Of a stretch of 26,659 bases of DNA, positions 10,418 to 19,300 are shown piece by piece. Source of the DNA: Choristocarpus tenellus KU-1152 (taxonomy: Eukaryota; Phaeophyceae). The notes under the pieces were generated by a model. It saw only the letters and a program-made list of their open reading frames with translations. It made no database searches and was not told the origin of the DNA. How positions within the stretch are numbered: position 1 is the first letter of the stretch; each line of letters begins with the position of its first letter. Location: NCBI GenBank assembly GCA_964200185.2, contig CAXNAD020000167.1:1-26659 (forward strand). Reading direction: 5' to 3'. The translations under genes were made by a program, and so were the position numbers.

Positions 10418-10980
10418 CCCGCCCAGTCTAGTCACATCTCTGACGGCCTTGTATCAGCCCTTTCAATACATACTTCGCAGGGATTGATTGGTCTGTGACT
10501 GATTTGGTTCAAACTATGATGGTCATGGACCTTTTCTGTTCACCATATTTTTGATGGGTCCGTCTATGGCCCAGTTTGGTTTGTGATGGTCCTGGATAAA
10601 ATGGCACCAGGCAGGTCAAAATGGGTGGGACCTACCTTGTGGAACCTATGCTCAAGATATTCTGCTGACTACATGTGTGAATGAGTGTTTTAAAGAAATT
10701 TCTTGAGCTTCACACATTCCTGTCATCGTAACATCACTGGTTCCTGACTAGACCCCCTCCACAACACCATGTTTGATTAGGATCACGGGAGGGTCCATGT
10801 CCCGGTCCGGTTACAATCTCGGACAGTCCTGGACAGCCATATTAAACCATGTTTCACAGAGGTTGATCTGTGGCCCGATCTTTTGAAATCTCATACTGTC
10901 CTGGACAGGCTCTTTTTTCACATATTTCACCAGCTCCACCTTGCAGCCTGGTCTGGTTGAAATTCTGATGACCCTGTACT
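10418..10980. repeat. Highly diverged tandem array, unit about 72-75 bp
   Basis: A core resembling GCCC(A/G)GTCTGGTT, an A-rich step and then CTGATGGTCCTGGAC recurs at about 10421, 10497, 10569, 10799, 10873 and 10944, with weaker candidates at about 10641 and 10713. The last copies share AATCTC-x-x-AC(A/T)GTCCTGGACAG at 10815 and 10887. Spacing of about 72-75 bp is close to a multiple of three. Read on the minus strand, several copies give a Q-(D/G)-H-H/Q-x-x-N-Q-x motif about every 24 residues, but stops and frame changes interrupt it. It could be the remains of a repeat protein or a non-coding satellite. Copy identity is low and was judged by eye. Confidence 0.42.
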
Positions 10981-11199
10981 ATATCTTTCATGATCAACCA
11001 CAACAGTACAACTGTAGCATTAATTGATTCAATATCACGACACTGACCCTTCAACTTCAATCTTCCTCATTTTCTCACTCCATGCAATTCTGCAATGATC
11101 TTTGGCTGTGTGTTGGTTATCTGAATTTGTGACCTCAACGAGATAAACTCAGACCTACATAGGTTAACTCTTTCTAATTTTATTTTTCACTTATGGCAA

Positions 11200-11229
11200 T
11201 TTGTAAGAATTACACAGTATTCTTACGAA
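11200..11229. other. Inverted repeat, about 11-bp stem
   Basis: TTTGTAAGAAT on the left faces ATTCTTACGAA on the right across an 8-nt loop, with a single G-T mismatch. It lies in gene-free sequence and has no recognisable partner feature. Confidence 0.45.
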
Positions 11230-11350
11230 GGCAATTCTTCTCACATTAGTCCGAGAGGTCCCAGACCTGTTGTCAGAAGGTGTTCAAAGAAGGCATTACA
11301 CACTTCGTAAGATACATAGTAGTAGTAATACTTTGAAGTACATCTCAAAA

Positions 11351-11382
11351 AGATAAAAATAGATAAAAATAGATAAAAATAG
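11351..11382. repeat. Three-copy 10-bp repeat AGATAAAAAT
   Basis: Three exact head-to-tail copies. They lie about 0.3 kb beyond the 3' side of the minus-strand LINE relic, so they might be its degenerate simple-repeat tail, but the gap makes this only a guess. Confidence 0.8.
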
Positions 11383-11699
11383 TGAAGAAGTAAGAAAATA
11401 AAGGAGAAGAGGGAGAGGTATAGAAAGCACAGTATATCTACAGAGACAACAAAGGAACCCAGGGGTGATGCACCAAGATACAACACCTGAACAAAAAAGG
11501 AAACTCAAGGCACACCAGGTGCATGCAATCTGAAAAACTAACACTCATATCACATAATCGAAAAAATGAAAGGGGAAAAGGTACACAAGAATAATCAGGT
11601 CAGTAGAGAAGAACAACGAAAAAGCAGCTTTCAGCTGACAGTGGTGGGGGTGGTTGCTTGATCTTCCTTACCTACTACTTTTGCATAGTTTCACATTGA

Positions 11700-12170
11700 C
11701 CATCACAACTTCCTTGGAGCACCATTCTGCCATGAAAAGCTTGTTACACAGTGTGTCCGTACCACCTGTTGAGGTTGATTTCCCTTGTGCTCCAGTCCTC
11801 AACTGTGATCCTTTCTCAAGGTCGTCTTGCAGGCACATCCACCAGTTCTTCTCTTGTCCACCTTGCTTTCATTTTCCATCTGTAACCTCCCCATATATCA
11901 GCACCTTGAGGAGTTGCTCATTTCCCATGCGTGCAACCGACCTGGGAATATGAACGAGTCTCTGCTTACATGTGGTTGTCTTAACAAAATAAAAAAGTCT
12001 TCACAAAAACATCTTTGTGGCACAATGGTGTGTGATTTGTGTTTCCCTGCTTGTGAAATCTGATGAAGCGTGGGAGGAAGTTGTGGTGTAGTGTCATGCC
12101 ATTCAATTATACTTGAGAACCTCAAGCACTTCAGCCTCGAGCATTCTCATCTTCATCCCAAGTGCAATAT
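11700..12170 (-). pseudogene. LINE-type retrotransposon ORF, C-terminal relic
   Basis: On the minus strand the segment SVARMGNEQLLKVLIYGEV, then a stop and KQGGQEKNWWMCLQDDLEKG, fits the well-known C-terminal block of many non-LTR retrotransposon ORF2 proteins (pattern G-H-V-x-R-M, then L-(L/Y)-x-G-E-x-x-x-G-K-R, then G-(R/G)-(P/Q)-x-K-x-W). Upstream in another frame, RFSSIIEWHDTT resembles the (R-x-I-L-G-I-x-W-x-D) block that precedes it in those proteins. The internal TGA at 11871-11869 stands where the family has arginine, consistent with CGA to TGA decay. No polymerase catalytic motif remains, so this is a 5'-truncated or eroded copy and is inactive. The alternative is a chance match to a short motif. 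Confidence 0.5.
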
Positions 12171-13402
12171 ATAAGAACCAATTGTAGAGCACTTGGATGC
12201 ATTTTCAGAAACAACTGCAACCTTTTTGTGTCCTTTGACTGTTCTTGGCAATAATATATGCAAAATACTATGAAATATAACAAGATTGATTAGAAGATTG
12301 TTTATCATATTCTACGTTTATTTTTTTTGTATTGCTACATACTATGTACAGTTACAGTACGAGTATATATTATCTGTTCGTGTTCAACACTTTTCTATTT
12401 ATGTAGTACATACTATTTATGATTTGTCACGTATTATTTGGTTCATTTTTATGTAATCTGAGGACTATCTCCATCCTTACTTCTTGTAATACTACTAGAT
12501 GCTGTAACCAACCGGTACACTACCACAAATCGACAAATTATTCTCCTGCTGTTTGTGCCCTGCTTCTTGCACAGATTCAACCATCCCACACACCCCATTA
12601 CTCCTCTCTTAAACCCACACCCCCTGCCTACCCTCCTTTGGCAATAATAGGTTGTCACCTTGATCTTGTGATTGCATTATTGTGGTACAGGAGGTAGGTA
12701 GGATATGTGCACAAAACGTTACGAGTAACTCAACGATTCTGAGGCCAAATTGGAGACTTCCCCTGATTGAGGTTTTGGCAGCAATGCTACTGACAGACTA
12801 GTCAGTGCCTGCTGCTGGTTTATTGTTTGTGATAAATTGGAGGCACTCAGGAGCAATAGTGGTGGTTCGAGGTGCCATACAAAGTTTCAAGAAATAGATG
12901 TCATTTTTTTTCCAACACAATAAAAAATACTACATAGTCATGGACAGAGGTTCATCTCACGCCAGTATGCCCCCTCTTCTAATAATTGAAAATAGTAATA
13001 TTCTTTGTATTTTGTGGTAATATTCTTGATATTTTGTAGACGCAATGCGTTGTATGGGGATAGTGTACCCAGGCACTAGGAAAGGACCACATGAAGTTTT
13101 CTCATGCTTTTATTTTTTGATAAAACATGTGAAAAATGTCTTACATCTATATTTATCACACCCTATCATGTCCCTTTCCTGCGGGAGGTGGCAAACAACT
13201 TGAGGTGTCCCCAATTTTTTTTTGCCTCCAGTGTGGCCCCTCACCACCCAGGGGCCTAATTTACCCATGTGGACAAAGGTGTTACAGACAGTACAATAGC
13301 ATTCTACATTACCCTTTGAAGTATTTTCAGTGCATCTCTATTGCACTACATATTATGGTACCAAAAACATTGGTACGAGTAGAGTACTAACAAAATATAT
13401 AT
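12171..13402. other. Gene-free stretch
   Basis: AT-rich, with several short open frames and no motif I recognise. I see no tRNA or other RNA gene. Confidence 0.35.
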
Positions 13403-13404
13403 TA

Positions 13405-15122
13405 CTTCCTCCATTTGGAATCAAATATTACATATATTTTTCAAGCCCTGTTCTCACCTGGGAATAACCCCTGTGATAAACACTCTGCACAAGACTTAGT
13501 TCTCATATTGATTGGAGGGGGTGCAAAGTTTGAGATGGTGAGTTGTCATGAATGTGGAGATCACCAGTCCAAAGTTTACCAAGTGACATTTGATGGGGTT
13601 AAAAAACTTCGTGAAACTGTCAGAGCAGGTGTTTGTTGGGATACCTGGGACAAAGGTCCTTCATCATTCGAGTGACTCGCTTATCCCACTATTGCTCGTT
13701 AATCCCAGCTCTTCAACCCACTAGTTGGTGTGAGACTCGGATACCTTGGGGGACGGTGACGGCCATTATGGAGGACTTGGGATTTTCCCAAATCACTGTG
13801 TTCCGCCATCTGAAGAACTATGGCAGTCAGATTGCATGGGGTGAATGTATGGACCTTGTACAGTGTTGTAAGAGGTGATGTGGCCACTGTACAAGTATCC
13901 TCAATATTCTTGATGTCTGGGACATCCCATCGGTACATCACACATCTTTCTGTACATCCTTCCGCAAATGGGTGGCCAAATCTGGGGTCTCACCTGCCTC
14001 GTTGTGGGATCTGTGCAAGCGTGAGAAGGTAAAGAAGGTCAAGTGGGGGATCATGCCAGTCCTCTCAGATCAGCAGAAAGCCAATAGGGTGGGTTTCGTC
14101 ATCAGCCTCATATAGGGGAAGGGGGAAAGTGGGGTATTAGTGGACAAACTGTATGACCAGGTGCATGTGGTTGAGAAGTGGGTTTACATCCTCAAAGGTG
14201 GGCTAGGTTTGTACCTACACCCAACTGAGGACCTCCCCAAACCCCGGCAGGTATAGAATAATTGTTTCATTATGAAGGTGATGTTCCTTGCAGCTGTGGC
14301 CCACCCGAGGAAGCTCTTCAACGGGGTGTGACTGGATGGGAAATCGGGATCTGGCCAATCGTGGACACTGAGGTTGCTTAGCACTCTAGCAAACACTGCC
14401 TCAAAAGGCACCAAGATGCTTGCACCAGACACAGTGGGTGGGGAGAGAGAGGTATAAGAAGGCTCATGCTTGAGGATGTCATCCAGGCAATCAAGGCCCC
14501 CATGCATAAGCTGGAAGGACACACCATCTTCATGCAACAGGATAGGGCAAAGACACACACCAAGGGGGGGATCATGAAGGCAATCTAGGAGGCGGTGGGG
14601 AACAACATTGTCATAGAAATTCGATCAGCAAACTCACCTGACCTCAACGTCAGCAACCAGAGATTCTTTCATTCCATCTAGCAACCGAAGGAAGATGCGG
14701 GGGTGACCAACACAGACGAGCTGGTGGAGACCACAATGGAGACGTTCAATGTGTGCCCCCGGGAGACACTAGAGTGTGTCTGGCAGAGCCTCTTCACAGT
14801 CTATGGTGAAGTGCTGGGGTTGAAGGGTAACAGTGTCTTCAAAATTCCCACTCTTAACAAGGAAAAGGCTGAGAAGGTGGGCAAGTTCCCCCCAAATGCC
14901 CAGTGGATGCGGAGAAGTATCATCCTGGAATGAAGTTTTGGAGGACTTCGGGGGCAGAATCATAGATGGGTGCAGACTACCTTGCCCGTTTTGCTTGAGA
15001 TTTTTGTGGGCAACCTTTTTAGTGTCTGCACAACACACCCATCAGATATGAACATGTGAAAAAAAGTCTTGCTTCTTCATGGGGGCTGCAAAAGTTATGT
15101 TACATTTAATTCCAAACGGAAG
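13405..15122 (+). mobile_element. Mariner-like (Tc1/mariner superfamily) element with TIRs and TA target duplication
   Basis: The left end CTTCCTCCATTTGGAATCAA is mirrored by the right end TTAATTCCAAACGGAAG, that is CTTCCGTTTGGAATTAA when complemented. The match continues imperfectly (AAATATTACAT versus AAATGTAACAT) to about 45 bp. A three-base indel separates the two arms near the tip. TA flanks both ends at 13403-13404 and 15123-15124, the target duplication expected of this superfamily. The CTTCCTCC tip resembles the CTCCCTCC termini of plant mariner and Stowaway elements. The interior carries a broken transposase in the same orientation. The size of about 1.7 kb is normal for an autonomous ancestor. 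Confidence 0.85.
13700..14933 (+). pseudogene. Mariner-like transposase, broken (stops, one frameshift, first catalytic Asp replaced)
   Basis: In order: a helix-turn-helix-like block GTVTAIMEDLGFSQITVFRH (about 13755-13815), a second one KWVAKSGVSPASLWDL (13966 on), then VHVVEKWVYI where the family has (I/V)-H-(I/L)-D-E-K-W-F, then KVMFLAAVAHPR, IGIWPI, IFMQQDRAKTHT, ANSPDLNV, and a C-terminal block NTDELVETTMETF ending at TGA 14931-14933. Of the catalytic triad the first Asp is Val (GTT at 14170); the other two are GAT 14541 and GAC 14640, with 32 codons between them. In-frame stops are TGA 13876, TAG 14113, TAG 14254, TGA 14329, TAG 14379, TAG 14586 and TAG 14679. A one-base loss near 14340 moves the frame between the GK and IGIW motifs. 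It cannot make an active enzyme. The N-terminal start is not recognisable. Confidence 0.85.
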
Positions 15123-15124
15123 TA

Positions 15125-16295
15125 CTGTGTTTTTATTGTTTGGACACTTTTAGTCTGGAACTTCTCTGCGGCCTCCACCCTACCTGGTCCGTTAACCTGT
15201 GGTCAGATGGTGGTGGACACTACACTATTCTAACCAACAAACTACCTGTTTCACTACAACTAATTGCACTGTGTATACTTGCCAGGATCTTTTCTTGCAT
15301 ATTATTCTCAGATGTCCCACCCCTTCTCTCTCACAAATTTCCCCCACCATGATCTAGATCTTTATGAGAGTCCCTTTTTGTGTTTAGAGTAAGAGAGTCA
15401 GGTCCACGTGTACTTTTCCAATCCATTTGCCAGCCACATCATTGGAGTCAAATTATGTGGCCTTTGGAATGGGGATTTGAACACTGACATTCCTGTTACA
15501 AATTGCAGGTGGACAACCATGTGACCTACTCATAAGTACGAGGCAAAGTACCATGCCATATCACAGTAATTTAGAGTTAATAGTGTCATAATTATTAGAA
15601 TAAGAATAGGATACTGTTTATCCTTGTGACTTAGTGGTTATGGTAAAGGCAATAGTGACCTGCAGGAATCTAGAGATTTTGATCCTGTCATTAGAGACAT
15701 CTCTTTTCACAAGAGTCTGGTTTCGAAGGTGCTATTCCAAGTGCCAAATCCGACTGATTATTGAATTGTATATTTTCCTGTCTGTCCAAAACGCTGGAAC
15801 AAGATCAAAGTGGAATCTTGGGGATAGGTACTGGAGAAGATTCGAGGGAGGAGACGGAGCAAAGAGGGGTAGGAACGCTAAACCCAACGCCCAAGAAACC
15901 AAAACAGAATCCGAGGCAGAACAATTAAATCCCTTAGAAGTGCTACAAGTAGATATCAGTTAGTATGAAGTATAGGTCATGTGTCAAATATGCTGAGAGA
16001 AGATCAGATTGAAGTGTAATATAGTATACTGTCTGTACTATTTTATTAATATTAATTGTTCAACGTAAGCACAATCCTCTCGCTACGTGGCCGAATGTGG
16101 CGCTACAGGGCGTTGATGGGAGACAATCATTACAATGTTTTCACAAGGTCAGTCAGTGTGTGACATGTCAGGGGCAGAAGCCGGAGGAAGGTGAGGCCCT
16201 GTCAGGGACATATCTTTTCCAGCGCTTCCTAAGTGTGTTCCGCCTCGATCCCTCCCTGTCTCACTTTGACCGTCCCTCCGCTCATCTCGACAGGC
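15125..16295. other. 5' flank of ATG2 (promoter and 5' UTR expected here)
   Basis: An open frame at 15634-15963 ends in an Arg/Lys- and Glu-rich tail without family features, and I do not support it as a gene. An AT-rich block at 16038-16060 is followed by a GC-richer stretch from about 16080, which includes an ACGTG-core word at 16083-16090 (CTACGTGG). That word resembles a G-box-like bZIP/bHLH site, but its use here is unproven. No convincing TATA or initiator element is visible. Confidence 0.3.
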
Positions 16296-16394
16296 ATGAT
16301 AAGGCGCGTAACAAATCCGACGTTGAAGAAGCTGTATAGGTTCGTGCTCAAGAAGCTTGTGGGACGCTTCCTGGAGGATGACATCACTTTAGAT
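16296..16394 (+). CDS. ATG2: ATG2 exon 1 (start of chorein domain)
   Basis: ATG at 16296 is the only in-frame start after the upstream TAA at 16230-16232. It gives MIRRVTNPTLKKLYRFVLKK and then the conserved LVGRFLEDDITLD. The donor GAT|GTGAGC begins at 16395, phase 0. CAGGC just before the ATG could act as an acceptor, so an additional upstream coding exon cannot be wholly excluded, but the conserved block begins at the normal distance from this methionine. Confidence 0.85.
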
Positions 16395-19300
16395 GTGAGC
16401 TTGTCCGAGTAGTCTTAATTTTTCCTTGATTAATCTTACCGAGGTATGCCACCGCCTTACGACTCTTTTGTTGTCCCCACTGCTCTGTTTCTTCCATGAT
16501 GTCATCTCCTTCAGCAACTTGACGTGCATCTGCGAGCTGGGCGCTTGGAACTTACAGACCTCTCTCTGAAAGTTGAGGAATTTTCCCCCATCCTGAAGGA
16601 TCAACCCTTTCGAATAAGTAGTGCACGTGTGGGCAAGTTGCGAGTGGAGATATCGTACACAAACATTTTGTCCGAGAGTCTCACCTTCAATGTTGATGAC
16701 ATCGTGGTGGATGTGGTTCCTCGAATCAGCGACAACGGGGAGCAATGTGAGCCTTATCCTGAGGAATTATCTCCCTCACAAGGTGTCAATGCCCGGTCAG
16801 CAGGTAGGGGGGTTGATATTTGGGATGGAGACACGCCGTTGAAGGACACAGCAAGGACAACACCAATAGAGGATAGATGTGAAAACGAGCCTTCAGAAGG
16901 GTTGGACTTTGTGGCTCAGTGGATAGAGCAGATCACATCCAAAATAAAAGCAATAGTAAACAACATCACCATCAGGGTATCGTGTGGTGAGAATAAATGT
17001 GGAAAAGAGGGTTTGGGTTCAAGTTTTCCTGGTGCTGTGATCCATGTGGCATCACTTGGCTATTTCGACGAGACACCAGACCATTTGCCAATGGCTACGG
17101 CAGTGTCCCAGCAGGGTGCTTCTGCAGTCAGCAATGGTGGATATGACCCTTCGTTACCACGAGATGCGCGAAGGATGGGACTTGTTGCTCATAAGGTATG
17201 TTGAGGAAAGTTTTGGAAATCACAGGTAGATTTGCAGGTTTCAGGGGTGCAGGATACACCTTGTTTTTAATCCTCCTTGTAGACTCCAATATTATCCCAG
17301 TTCTTGTTAGGATACAGTAATGTAAAAAACAACGTATTGTGTTGCATGTACTGTAGATTTTTGGGCTCTATATAGCCCCCCTTTGGCTCAGTATTGTTGA
17401 AGCTTGTTCCTGCATCCCTCCAACATTTTCGATTCACATCTTGAAGCTGTTAGCTCTAGTTCGATAAGTTACACAAGGAAAATAAATCATTTGAACAGGG
17501 AGAACAAATACTTTGAACTACACGCAGGGCAGTGTTAGTACAACCTTGAATGTGCAAGGGTGTGTTCAACTTCAACGAATTTGTGATACACCTCTTGTAT
17601 CTTTTTGTTGTGGTAGTTAGGACTGTGAGCCCTTCTGTATCCTGTAAGGAGGATGCAGACCATGTTTCAGTCTTAACTGTTGAGATACAAGATGGTCGCA
17701 GTTGTAGAGTGCAGATGAAGCGTTAACCTCTTTATCTTTGATTTTGACCTTGTTGCAGCGACTCTCTGTGGGAGAAGTGTCTATTTTTTACCAGGAAGAA
17801 GATAAGCACAAAGAGCTATTCCAAACAACAGGGGGCAGCACTGTTCTTGTGAAGCTTGACCGAAGTCAGAGACAAGGCGGAGACTCAGAGGAACCAATGC
17901 TTGATGTGGACATATCTGTATCCCATGTACATGTTGCACTTGGTGCAAGTGATTGCACCGTCCTCGCCCGCCTTGCTGCAGGATTTACCTCCTCCCGAGT
18001 GGAGGCACCCTCTGGAAATGCATTGCATGATGGAGGGATGCTTGGTGATCTTATTCAGCCCTCTCTGTTCCAGGAACACTTTTGGTATTGTGATGATGGG
18101 CAAGGTATGGAATCAGATCAAGATACAACACGTGAACTCAACTTTGCAACATTGGAGAGCTTGCTGCACCAGGTCTGTTGATCCATCTCCCTTGAATGCC
18201 GATTCTTGATGCCCATCCTAGATTTCCGATGCGTGCCTCCAAGGTTGTTGCTTGGCAATGATAACACTCATAAGTTCACATCTATTTTGCTGCCTGCTGT
18301 GGTTAATTTCCATGTTTCTATCCCTGTTTTGATGGTCATTGTTTGTACCTTCACAACGGACATTTCATCTAAGTTCTTAATCCTTGTCTCTTGTTTTGCT
18401 TTATATGTTTATGTGTGCATTTTACATCTTGTGGTGATAGTATGCTGAAGCGCGTGCAAGGCTACTGCAAGAAATGGATGGGGTCAGGCCTGTCTCTGAT
18501 GCAAGTGGAGGACCTTCCTTGGAAGATAGCGATTGTTTCTTTGATTGCATTGATACAATACCTAACCCTGAAGGGGATTCGGGAGGGGCCAAAGATGTCA
18601 AGTTCCATGTGCAGGTTGGTGGGGCTAGGGTGGTACTGCTCATTGAGGAGCAAGCCATGAGAGGTAGCATTGGTATGGAGAATGTATCAACGACAAATGG
18701 GGCCAGCTCTGGGGCTAGGTTAGTTGCTGCAACCTATTTTCAGCTGTTGATGAATGAGATGAGCTACACCATGTACCTTGATCCAGCACAGGCACTGAAT
18801 CATCAGGATGCAGGGATTGATAGTTTGACATTCTGTCATGTGGAGGGAGTGCCACATGATTGGGATGCAGGGTGGGTAGATGAAGGTTTGGGGAGAAGCT
18901 TGCTTCAATTCCCGGAACAGCCCAGCTCATCTGCACCATGTCTTTGGTTCAAATCTGTTGCTAGTGGCAGTGACCCTTCGGTGGGAGTTCTTTGTGACAA
19001 CCTGCCCAATGTCTCTGTGGATGTAAGCTGTCTGCCAATGTCAATCACTCTGGATATTCAGACTATTCTTCTCTTTCTTGACTTCGTGGGGTGCGTCCAG
19101 AATTCTCAATGTGCAGATGAGGCAGAGGTGCTGGGACACAGTGGTGATGAAACCCTCACCCAACAGAGTCATGTCAGTATGACTGTTTCGCTGAGTATTC
19201 CAGTAATACGACTGTGCCTTCCTGTCAATACCATGCCCTGCACCTCTGCAGCAGCTTCATCCTTGTACTCTAGCATTCATAATAGTACCAGTCCTGTGGC

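Noticed and set aside
15634-15963. 109-codon open frame upstream of ATG2
   Set aside because: No recognisable domain, atypical composition change midway, and no clear splice link to ATG2; more likely chance or 5' flank.
16097-16339. 80-codon open frame overlapping ATG2 exon 1 in another frame
   Set aside because: The overlapping frame encodes the conserved chorein start, so this one is a shadow.
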